In this document: one piece after another, positions 55,164 through 64,000 of the stretch | How positions within the stretch are numbered: the stretch's first letter is position 1 | Layout of the letters: every line of letters starts with the position of its first letter | Assembly (NCBI GenBank): GCA_022410635.1 | Contig: JAJVDF010000250.1 | Location: forward strand, 226,585 to 290,584 | Origin: Tretioscincus oriximinensis | Taxonomy: Eukaryota > Chordata > Lepidosauria > Squamata > Gymnophthalmidae | Length of the DNA: 64,000 nucleotides | Direction: 5' to 3' | Notes under the pieces: generated by a model | Told to the model about the DNA's origin: nothing | Databases searched by the model: none | Seen by the model: only the letters and a program-made list of their open reading frames with translations | Program-made: the position numbers and the translations under genes

Positions 55164-56328
55164 TTGAAAATGTTCAAATAGAGGTGGATAACCATCTGTC
55201 TGGGATGGTTCCTTCCTTCTTTTCTTTCTTCCATCTATCCATTATCTTTATCTTTCTAATAATACACTGTTATTAAAAATGTTTTATAGAATTACTTTTG
55301 CATAAAGGCCATTTCTTTTGTCACAGATTGACACAGTTTGAAATGCCCTTGAAATGTGGTGTCATCATGAAAACAAAAAATTCAAAATGTTTAAATGCTT
55401 CCTCCTTACTGAGTTGAAACACTTTTGCAATTTTATTTTTAAATCCAAATGCTCCACAAAACACTTTTACTGCTGCTGTGATTTAAAAATAATGTTTTCA
55501 ACTAAAGCATGAATCTTGTGCATTGTTACATTTCACTCTCCTATCACTGATATTTCTTTTAAAAGTTGCCTGGATAAATGAAATAAAAGATCTTGAAAGA
55601 AAATACAGAATGCAGGCATCCATCATCAGATTGATGGTTCTGTATGACAACAATGTATCATAGCATGGGTGCTAAAAACACATGGATTATAAGAGGATTT
55701 GATCTCATAAACCATTTAAAGATTAGCAACAGGATTTTCAAATCTGCAACAGATAAATGTATTATTATTTAGAGTAGACCTACAGACAGATTCGTATGCA
55801 ATGATATTCTACTTATTAGGTAAATTCATTTTAAGTATTAGTATCTACAATATAGTGTCATGATAGAAGTCTACTACAATGAAGTAGCCTAGCTTTTTCT
55901 GCTGTCTATGCTTTGTTAAAACAAATGCCCTAAATCACCAAGTGCAACTTGTTTGACCTATTTGTTGTTCTGCCTTGTCAAACTCTTTGTGATATATAGA
56001 CCAGAGCATGCCAGGATCCTCTGTCTTCCACTATCTCTTGAAGACTGGCCAAACCCATGTTTGTTGCTCCCATGGCCTCTCTCCATATCTTGTTAATTTC
56101 ATTCCCCATGATTCCTTACAAATAAATGTGGGCTAGCAAATCTCCAGTATTCGTTATGACTGTTCCGGACATTTTTAATCTCCTAAACCATCTAAAACTC
56201 ATTTAGTGACAACAAGAACTATCCATCCATCTAAATAACATATAAATAAAAACATCCTTTAGAACTACAACGAACACTTCTGTGCCCATGGAGAAGTTGC
56301 CAGTATAAGGTAAGGATTTCACTAATTT
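55164..56328. other. unassigned sequence, no gene seen
   Basis: AT-rich, no supported feature. Confidence 0.45.
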
Positions 56329-56551
56329 ATACAAAGTCCAGCAAGGGGGCTTGTAGCATTTAGAGATTAACAGGTGCTACAATTTATTTATTTATTTACA
56401 TTTATACCCCGCCCTGTACCCAAAGGTCTCAGGATGGCCAGAAATAAAAGCAACAATACAAAATTACCATTACAAGGAGTCTCCATGTGCTACATGTCCC
56501 CTTGCTGGACTTTCTACTATGACGAGCACAGCTATTTCTATGAAATTAACT
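56329..56551. mobile_element. palindromic Penelope-like 3' ends, split by an L2 end
   Basis: 56329-56372 is a minus-strand terminal block (GTCCAGCAAGGGGGCTTGTA, TAGAGATTAAC). 56487-56551 is a plus-strand terminal block (GTGCTACATGTCCCCTTGCT, GACGAGCACAGCTATTTC). Removing the L2 insert leaves the two blocks tail to tail as an inverted repeat. Confidence 0.6.
56382..56486 (-). mobile_element. 105-bp L2 3' end with 8-bp TSD
   Basis: Minus-strand L2 end: (ATTT)n, TACCCCGCCCTGTACCCAAA, GGTCTCAGGATGGCC, then a little UTR. It is flanked by perfect GTGCTACA repeats (56374-56381 and 56487-56494). A very short, 5'-truncated retrotransposition into the Penelope-like sequence. Confidence 0.8.
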
Positions 56552-56821
56552 TATATAAGCAGCAATTTGCTTTTGTAATGAACATTTGAAAAGAGACATT
56601 ATTCTTTTAAATTTCAATCTGCTCCCAGAATATATATATATATTCTACAGATATTGCTTTTCAATCATTTCAGTAAATTAGATTGCTCTAGAAAGGGGTT
56701 TCTCTCCATTTACCTCCATTTTCATGTACTACATCCTCTATGACTCTTTTCTATTCATTTCATTTGATAATACTAATACATGCATTTATATACTGCTTGA
56801 CTGTTCTTTAGCATTGTTGTA

Positions 56822-57126
56822 CGGATAGCTCAGTTGCTTAGGAATTCGTCTCTCGCCTGGGAGATGGGGTTTCGAAGCCCTGTGTTGGAAGTGGGGAGGG
56901 GTGAGCACCTTCCACTAGCCTGTAGCTCTAGCCAACCCAGCTATTCGAAAGCATGAATTGCAAGAAATTGCAACTGAATGCAAGTAGATACATGGGAATC
57001 ACCAGAGCCTGGTGGGGAAGATAGAATGTGAGCCTTCGGGCAAAATATATCCTTGTAAGCCGCTTTGAGTCCCTTTGAAAGGTGAGAAAAGCGGGGTATA
57101 AGAACCAAGTTCTTCTTCTTCTTCTA
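56822..57126 (+). mobile_element. SINE family B, full length, best copy
   Basis: tRNA-derived head: A-box-like TAGCTCAGTTGC (56825-56836) and B-box-like GGTTTCGAAGCC (56868-56879). The family body follows, then TGTAAGCCGCTTTGAGTCCC, AAAGCGGGGTATAAGAACC and (TTC)n. Family name unknown to me. The tail type suggests a BovB/RTE-like partner LINE. Confidence 0.8.
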
Positions 57127-57799
57127 CTTTTAAATATTTTGCACATTGCTTGGTTTAATTTTAGAATGAATTAATCATCTGATCTCAATCTATGATAAAC
57201 TTATATCATATTGTATCCTCCAGCTTGAAGAAACTGAGCTCAAGATAACTTACAAACACTATATTGTCTGTTGTGTGAAGCAGAAATTAATGGGAGAAGC
57301 TGAGGGGGTTTTATTATTTGACTATAACAGTTTATGATGTTGCACTGACATTCTGCTCAGAATGTAAAGCCTATGTAGCAGGACACTACAAGGGTAATGG
57401 AAGGGCAATTCTATGAAATATATTGCATAAAACAAGTATTAGAAGTCAGCACATAGGAACAAAGGTGTTTTCTGCACTTAATTTGATGGGCTGGGCCAGC
57501 CTGCAACTGTTCTGGTGACAGAAACAGCACCACAGTCACTCCACAATAGCTACCACTGGAACATCTCTATATGCAATGCCAACAGGTGCCTCTTGGCAAT
57601 CATCTCATTCAATTTTGAGGACATGATCACTATCTGGTGCACACGTGTGCTAGTCTGTTTTTTTCTTTTTCACCAAAGTCTTCCTGAATTTTCATATGAA
57701 ATGACTAATTTGTACTCCAAGTTGTTGCTCTTGTCACATACATTTTAATCCATCTTCAGTACATCAGGAAAAAAAAACCCTTGGTTTAGTCTAGTTCTT
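57127..57799. other. unassigned sequence, no gene seen
   Basis: No supported exon, RNA gene or repeat. Confidence 0.45.
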
Positions 57800-58800
57800 A
57801 ACATAAGAACATAAGAAGAGCCATACTGGATCAGGCCACAGCCCATCGAGTCCAGCATTTTGAGTCACACAGAGGCCCACCAGATGCACCTGGGCAGTCC
57901 GAACAGAGGAAAGCAAAATATGCTGCTCCTGCTCGTGACTCCCTGCAAATGGTATTTCAAGAGTCCTGCCTGTTGCTCCATCCCGGAGGCGACATCCAGA
58001 CAACTATCTTAGTATCCATTTATACTCTTAGTGTCCATAAACTTGTCTAGTCCTGTCTTGAAACTATCCAAGCTGTTAGCTACCACTACCTCTTCAGGAA
58101 GTAAATTCCACAGGCCGATGACCCTCTGGGTGAAAAAATACTTTCCTTTGTCTGTTCTCACTTTTCTACCCAACAGTTTTAAGGAGTGCCCTCTGGTCCT
58201 TGTGTTGTGTGATGGAGAAAACATTTTTTCTCTATTCACCCTATCCATCCCATGCATGATTTTGTACACTTCAGTCAGATCACCTCTCAGACGTCTCCTT
58301 TCAAGGCTGAAGAGGCCCAGACGTTGCAGCCTTGCTTCGTAAGGGAGGTGCTCCAGACCCTTGATCATTTTTGTTGCCCTTTTCTGCACCTTCTCCAGTT
58401 CCAAAATATCTCTCTTGAGATGTGGTGACCAGAATTGAACACAGTATTCCAAATGTGGCCTCACCACAGATTTATATAGAGGCAAAACAACATTTGCTGA
58501 CTTGTTTTCGATTCCTTTCCTAATTATCCCCAACATGGAATTTGCCTTTTTTGCTGCTGCTGCACACTGGGTTGACATTTTCATTGAATTTTCCACTAAC
58601 ACTCCAAGATCCTTTTCTTGCTCGGTCACAGAAAGCTTGGTTCCCATCAGGTGGTAGGAGTAGTTGGGGTTCTTTGCCCCAATATGCATGACCTTGCACT
58701 TGCTTAAGTTGAAGTGCATTTGCCACTTTGATGCCCACTCACCCAATTTCAATAAATCACTCTGGAGTGCCTTACAATCATATTCAGTCTTCACTACCCT
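57800..58800 (-). pseudogene. CR1 LINE, 261-codon open C-terminal RT part plus 3' UTR
   Basis: Minus strand. An uninterrupted frame (58794-58009) encodes the part of CR1 ORF2 after the catalytic YADD motif: 'LLKLGEWASKWQMHFNLSKC', 'EKDLGVLVENSMK', '[20 protein letters not shown]', '[15 protein letters not shown]', '[19 protein letters not shown]' and 'FFTQRVIGLWNLLPEEVVVA', ending '...FMDTKSINGY' and a stop. The ~210-bp UTR and CTTATGTTCTTATG tail follow (57800-57820). The endonuclease and RT core are missing (5' truncation), so no activity is expected. The open frame indicates a fairly young insertion. Confidence 0.9.
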
Positions 58801-59611
58801 GGACTGAAGATGGATTAAAAGTACAAGTCAGAACAGTACCTAAAATATCGGAATTTTCACATGAAATGACTCATTTGTGCTTCAAAATATCAGGGAATTT
58901 TTTGTATTCTGATTCTTATCAAATGATTTATAGAACTTTGATATGGAGAATTTTCCATTTTCGATTAAAGAATTCTGCAGTATGATAAACTATAAGCAGC
59001 AAGACTAAAGAATATCTGTTTCATATTGATACATAGTTTCCTAGGCAACAATATGTATTCTTTGGTTTATCACAATGACAAAGACAAAAGATGTTTACAT
59101 TAGGCTGAAGAACATTGGAATACAATCTAGCTTTTTAAAAAGGCATACTGTACCGTTTCTAAAAGGTATGTTTTGAATTATGTTATAGAGGTTAACATAT
59201 TCATAACTCTAAATGCAAGTTAATTACCTCTAGATTAGTTTACTTTTGAGACTTTCCAAGAACTCAATTAGAAAATCAAAATACAGATTACAAGTGTCCT
59301 TCACAGTTAAATTTAAGCATACTGAACTTAACTGGCAAAAGACATTTAATCTTGCAAGTTAAACAAACCTTTTTTATGTATGTGTGTGTTGATTTTAATT
59401 CTCTGTATAGCAAAATTATTATCTAATGCATCTGAGCTCCCTCAGGATGGTTGCCTCCACTGCGAAGTCCAAACAGCAGTGGAGAACAGGTAAGAAAACC
59501 TTATCTGAACTCACTAAGGTGCCTCAGCGCACCCTGAAAATGGGGTCCATGCACCACTGCTGCTGACAACCAATATGCTTACTTGTCTTATTCCATTCTT
59601 CTTCAGCATTC

Positions 59612-59666
<55 letters not shown>

Positions 59667-60131
59667 GATACTCAGATTAGCTGGTGGCTACTGAATATGA
59701 AATACTGAATGAAAGATCAAGTACCAACCAATGCTGAAATGCAATTACAACTACTCTCTTCAATGCTATTATTTATCCTTATAATTGGTCACAACAGGAG
59801 ATCCATGTGCTCAGGTTTTTCTCTAAGTTCTTCTGTTAAAAATTCTTTGAGTATCTATGACAACCTATGGCAACACGAAACATTAAACAGCAAATAGTCA
59901 TCTATTTTAGTGTGTTCGTTAAAATAGTCTCCAGCTAGTAGTGTATAATTTAACAGTGAACCATTGTGAGTGAACCATCAGCAAATAATATAGTCACTTA
60001 CATTTGCCATTTTGGCATTCACACATATAGTGTTTTACAAGGATGCCAGGAGCATTTNTCCCCAAAATAGTTTTCCCCCCTCCCCAAACAGCAATTAAAA
60101 AACAAGGTTAATTGCTGCATAATTAGACTGA
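58801..60131. other. unassigned sequence with one microsatellite
   Basis: No gene supported. Holds the (AAAG)n run listed separately. Confidence 0.45.
59612..59667. repeat. (AAAG)n microsatellite
   Basis: About 14 units of AAAG with no interruption. No SINE or LINE body is recognisable upstream. Confidence 0.95.
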
Positions 60132-60282
60132 GGCCCTGTCCCTACTGAGCCTTAATCTGGGTTATCACAGGACAGAGCTTGGCCATCCACATTCGGGGCC
60201 TGCCATAGCCTACACTAGCATGTAGATGGCAGGCTCCTATTGTACGATATACCCCAGAATAAGGCCCAGTGGGGATATGGCC
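60132..60282. mobile_element. palindromic foldback element, copy 4
   Basis: Ends GGCCCTGTCCCTACTGAGCC and AAGGCCCAGTGGGGATATGG are inverted repeats. Inside are TTGGCCATCCACAT, GGGGCCTGCCATAGCCTACA, CATGTAGATGGCAGGC and ACCCCAGAATAAGG. The orientation of the asymmetric centre is opposite to that of copy 2. Confidence 0.75.
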
Positions 60283-60360
60283 TTCATTTTCATGAGACAA
60301 GCTGTTAAGCCTAGCAACAAGACAAATTCCATTTTAGGCTTATCCATTTCCTCCACTCTC

Positions 60361-61051
60361 AGCAAATGTTGTTTTGCCTCTCTATAAATCTGTGGTGAGG
60401 CCACATTTGGAATACTGTGTTCAATTCTGGTCACCACATCTCAAGAAGGATATTTTGGAACTGGAAAAGGTGCAGAAAAGGGCAACAAAAATGATCAAGG
60501 TTATTTGGAGCACCTCTCTTATGAAGTCAGGCTGCAACGTCTGGGCCTCTTCAGCCTTGAAAGGCGACGTCTGAGAGGTGATCTGATTGAAGTGTACAAA
60601 ATCATGCATGGGATGGATAGGATGAATAGAGAAAAAATGTTTTCTCTATCACACAACGCAAGGACCAGAGGGCACTCATTAAAACTGTTGGGTAGAAAAG
60701 TGAGAACGGACAACGGAACGTATTTTTTCACCCAGAGGGTCATCGGCCTGTGGAATTTACTTCCTGAAGAGGTAGTGGCAGCTAACAGCTTGGATAGTTT
60801 CAAGACAGGACTAGACAGGTTTATGGACACTAAAGGTATAAATGGCTACTAGGATGGATGTCTGGATGTTGCCTCCGGGATGGAGCAACAGGCAGGACTC
60901 CTGAAATACCATTTGCAGGGAGTCATAAACAGGNGCATANTTTGCTTTCCTCTGTTCGGACTGCCCAGGTGCATCTGGTGGGCCTCTGTGTGACACAGAA
61001 TGCTGGACTCGATGGGCTGTGGACTGATCCAGTATGGCTCTTCCTATGTTG
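60361..61051 (+). pseudogene. CR1 LINE, C-terminal RT part and 3' UTR
   Basis: Plus strand, closely similar to 57800-58500 on the other strand. It encodes '[20 protein letters not shown]' and '[16 protein letters not shown]', then after a frameshift near 60505 '[20 protein letters not shown]' through '...DRFMDTKGINGY' and stop at 60852. The UTR ends at CTTCCTATGTT with only one tail unit. Ambiguous bases at 60934 and 60940. Confidence 0.9.
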
Positions 61052-61087
61052 GAAACACTTAAAAAAACAAACATGTTGGCCGCCTGT

Positions 61088-61450
61088 CCCCATTGTACTT
61101 GCCATTCAGCTGCTGCCATGTTCNAAAGAGCAGCCCCGGAAGGCACAGCTGCGCTTCCCTAACTACAACCCAAGAATTCCCTGCAACCCTTCCTGCTTGT
61201 CTCTGCAGACAAGAGCCAATGAAATCTTTAGAAATCTATGCAATTTGTCTAAACCCAGGCCTCTGGAGTGGTTTTTTTTTAACATGGATCCTTATTCTGG
61301 GTATCGTTTCGGATGCTTGTGGAAATCGCATGCTATGTATGAGGTGGCTGTTTACTACGCTCTAGACTTTTAAAGCACCTGGAAGGCTGGACACGCGTGG
61401 ATCTGTGGGTCAGATGGATGGTAAACCTGCCTCCAAAGCACAGGAATTAG
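61088..61450 (+). repeat. unclassified interspersed repeat, family D copy 2
   Basis: Partner of 39454-39800 in the same orientation. The CpG-containing core TGGAAGGCTGGACACGCGTG (61379-61398) is the best conserved block. N at 61124. Confidence 0.6.
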
Positions 61451-63135
61451 AACGGGGGATTGGGCCGTTGAATAAAATCCACTTGGTGGGAGGAGGGGGA
61501 GCATTTGGCCTACTTTTAATCCCATGCACAGTCTTAGTATTTGAAAGTATTTTCCGACTCTTTATTTTCCAGCACTGTTAAGACATTGCAGCTACCAATT
61601 CATGTCCCCAGAGAGGCCCAGAAATAAACAGACAGGTGGTTTTGAAGAACTGTACTTTTAAATCAGACTTTGAATGCAATAGTCGGGCCCTTTGGTAAAA
61701 AAAACTGACAACCTTGGCCTGCTAACCCCAAGGACGTCATGTCTTCTGCATTAAATCACGTGACCATCTCCCACTGAGCTATGGCGTATTACTGTTGCCA
61801 TAGTGCTGTGAGGCAAACTTAGCAACAGGCACATCAACCTCTCAAGCATACAACTTCAAATGACATTTTTAAAACACAATTAGTTACTCGGGCTTTCCAG
61901 TTCCAAAATCCATCGTACTGTTTCAAGTGGGGTGTCAAGATTGCTAGATAGCCTTTGTTATTAAGAAAAATGTACTGCTTGGAATTGTTAATTCGTATTC
62001 AAATTAAGGAGAAAAGCTTCCTAATGCAAAGGAAGGTCTTGGTAATCCAATTCCTTTTGATGTGTTTATAGTTCAAACTTGTGTTCTCCAAGTTTACTCT
62101 CATTCTCAAGGACTTAAAAACCTCAGTGAGGAATGTAAAGATCATTTGTGCCACTTTTAATGCAGAAAGTTCAACAATTAACTATTTTAATTAAGCCACG
62201 AATGTACAACATCCTTATTACCAGATCTTCATTCTTAATGTCTCTCGTTATTTAATATTTGAATATGAGATGATAAAGTCTGGAATAAAATGCTATAATA
62301 AAAAAACCCCACTTTTCAGCATCTTTTGTAAGAATTGCTGTACTTTCCCCCATTTTCCCCCAAATAAATATTGTTTCAAAACTATCTTGCATCTTTCTTT
62401 TTAAATTGATTTATATAAGTATTTCCTGCTAAGTTACAAAAATATTTATATGCCAATGTGCATTTTATACAGTGTAAACTACAGTACAGCTACTTTCCCA
62501 ATCCAATTGTTCTAGCATAAAAAGCAGAACTCTAATTTCTGCTACATATGATAAATCCAGTGTACATTCTACAAAACGATTAAGCAAACAAGATTTACAA
62601 AAATAAAATATTTCACATTAACATGAGGGTTGCATCTCAATGTACTAGTCTGGATTTTTAATGGATCCAAGAAAGTCACTTTTGCCACCTTTTTTATTTT
62701 TAATACTACCAGTACCTGACAATGTGTTGCCATAATCTAATTTTTAAAATCACAGGGACAATTTACAGTCCTGCCCCATTCTCACTCACTTCTAGCGCCA
62801 GCAAAACAGCTGATTTTGCCTTTTTTCAGCCTAAGATCATGATTATCCACGAAATCCATAGTAAATGGCAGCCCTGTAACCATGCCAGGACCTTTTGCAG
62901 CACAGTTGCTTTGTCTGAAGGAACAGCATCCCATTCCAATGTCACTGTCACTATTTTGACTACCTCATTTTATTTGTTTTAAATATAAATTTTATTGTGA
63001 TATTTGAGCATGGAGTGGAGTAGAAATGAAATAAATCAATATTACGATCTCGTTACAAAAAGCACAGTTCAACACTGTGCTTTCTTAAAAGTACTACAAT
63101 CTTTCCTGTAATTTTCAAGGCTCTTTGAACTAAGG
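61451..63135. other. unassigned sequence, no gene seen
   Basis: AT-rich, no supported exon or RNA gene. Frame 62722-62982 lacks a recognisable domain. Confidence 0.45.
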
Positions 63136-63331
63136 CTGTGATTCCTAACGTTGGATGCTTGGCCACAGGGGGGCAATTTGAGACTGAGTTATTAACACTG
63201 AAATTTTTGGGGGGGCTTCCTTTAGGAGTTCATTCTAGAATAATAAGAATTATATGAGACAGGGAGGGGGGCACCAGGAATTTTAGAGATTCTAAGATGG
63301 GACATGACCCCAAAAAGGTTGGGGACCACTG
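63136..63331. mobile_element. hAT-like non-autonomous element
   Basis: The right end AAAAAGGTTGGGGACCACTG is the familiar hAT-type terminus. The left end CTGTGATTCCTAACGTTGG is its diverged inverted partner. Flanking octamers AACTAAGG and GACTAAAG agree at 6 of 8 positions, consistent with an old 8-bp target duplication. Non-coding, 196 bp. Confidence 0.65.
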
Positions 63332-63473
63332 GACTAAAGTATCAATATATAGGTACAGTGGACAGTTTTGTAACTTGTTTGGAAAGTGAATCTGAGATCT
63401 GTTTGGCACAATTCTTGTCTAATTCTAGCTCAAACCTTTACTACCTGAATAGAATACTGCATATTTGTATTTT

Positions 63474-63692
63474 TAAGAACATAAAAAGAGCCATACTGGA
63501 TCGGGCCAGAGCCTATCTAGTCCAGCATTCTGTGTCACACAGAGGCCCACCAGATGCACCTGGGCAGTCCAAACAGAGGAAAGCAAAACATGCACCTGTT
63601 CATGACTCCCTGCAAAAGGCATTTCAGGAACACTACCTGTTGCTCTATCCCAGAGGCAGCATCGAGACATCCATCCTCGTACCTATTTATAC
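63474..63692 (-). mobile_element. CR1 LINE 3' UTR
   Basis: Younger-type CR1 UTR on the minus strand, from TAAGAACATAAAAAGAGCC to ACATCCATCCTCGTACC. It directly abuts an L2 at 63694. Confidence 0.9.
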
Positions 63693-63693
63693 A

Positions 63694-64000
63694 CAGGGCG
63701 GTTAACAATAAAACCATCATTTTAACACATTAAAAACAGCCTTTTCTGAAAATGGGGAGGAGACAGTAGTTTTTTAGGCAAAGCCAAGGCCAAAGAGGTG
63801 TGTCTTTAAGCATGTTCTGAAAGTGCACAGAGATGGTGATTGACGCACCTCAAGGGAGAGACTATTCCATAGTCTGAGGGCTGCCACAGAGAAGACCCTA
63901 TTCTGGGTTCCTACCCTCTCTGCCACTGAGGGCGGTGGTACAGTCAGGAGGGCCTCCCCTGCAGATCTTAGGGCACGAGCAGGCTCATATGGGAGAAGGC
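63694..64000 (-). mobile_element. L2 LINE 3' part, runs off window
   Basis: Minus strand. AGGGCGGTTAACAATAAAAC, GCCAAAGAGGTGTG, GATGGTGATTGACGCACCTC and GGAGACTATTCCATAG match the large L2 (23090-23340). The reversed (ATTT)n tail is absent at the CR1 junction. It continues beyond 64000. Confidence 0.85.

Noticed and set aside
58031..58342. 103-codon plus-strand frame, and its twin at 60519-60830
   Set aside because: Antisense shadows of the CR1 reverse-transcriptase frame. Similarity between them only reflects CR1 homology.
1..64000. Bacterial-style operons, ribosome binding sites or terminators
   Set aside because: LINE and SINE content shows the window is vertebrate nuclear DNA. Such features would be meaningless here.

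Overview
The window is vertebrate nuclear DNA, most likely from a squamate reptile. It is AT-rich and non-coding in character, with a high density of decayed retrotransposons: CR1 LINEs with a TTCTTATG-type tail, L2 LINEs, Penelope-like elements, and tRNA-derived SINEs whose head resembles the lizard/snake Sauria SINE. No open reading frame looks like an intact host protein gene. The long frames come from LINE remnants, a pyrimidine-rich tract, an assembly gap or chance. It is best read as intergenic or intronic sequence. One short exon-like segment (19355-19443) is the only reasonable host-exon candidate, and it is weak.

Layout. 1-11 kb: Penelope-like 3' ends (1-90 and 6320-6713, the second preceded by a perfect 51-bp inverted repeat and carrying a hammerhead-like core), SINEs of two families, and CR1 and L2 fragments. 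11.9-12.6 kb: a GC/CpG-richer island without a clear gene. 15-20 kb: a short hAT-like element with a perfect 8-bp target duplication, a SINE next to rearranged CR1 pieces, the exon candidate, and a SINE interrupted by a 530-base run of N. 23-25 kb: the largest LINE, an L2 with reverse-transcriptase motifs but an apparent internal deletion and frameshifts. 25.7-28.4 kb: an unusual composite of a foldback element, a GC-rich stretch with a TATA-like box, and two minisatellites in A-B-A order, with a CR1 inserted inside array B. 29-40 kb: mostly unassigned unique sequence, plus an L2 split by a ~0.92-kb LTR-like insert (33776-34696). 41-46 kb: several CR1 fragments, two of them tail to tail. 49.4-50.2 kb: a probable solo LTR with a 6-bp target duplication. 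54-57 kb: a pyrimidine-rich tract, SINEs, and a tiny L2 end inserted into a palindromic Penelope fragment. 57.8-61 kb: two long CR1 copies in opposite orientation. 63-64 kb: a hAT-like short element, a CR1 and an L2 running off the end.

Most mobile sequences here are broken and unlikely to act now. The order of events can be read from nesting: the CR1 lies inside minisatellite B, the LTR-like insert inside L2, and the L2 end inside a Penelope fragment. Four copies of a short palindromic foldback element (18970, 22681, 28983, 60132), two unclassified repeat families present twice each, and two SINE families with different LINE-type tails are the main patterns not explained by standard LINE annotation. 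All family names rest on motif recognition by eye, without a database search.
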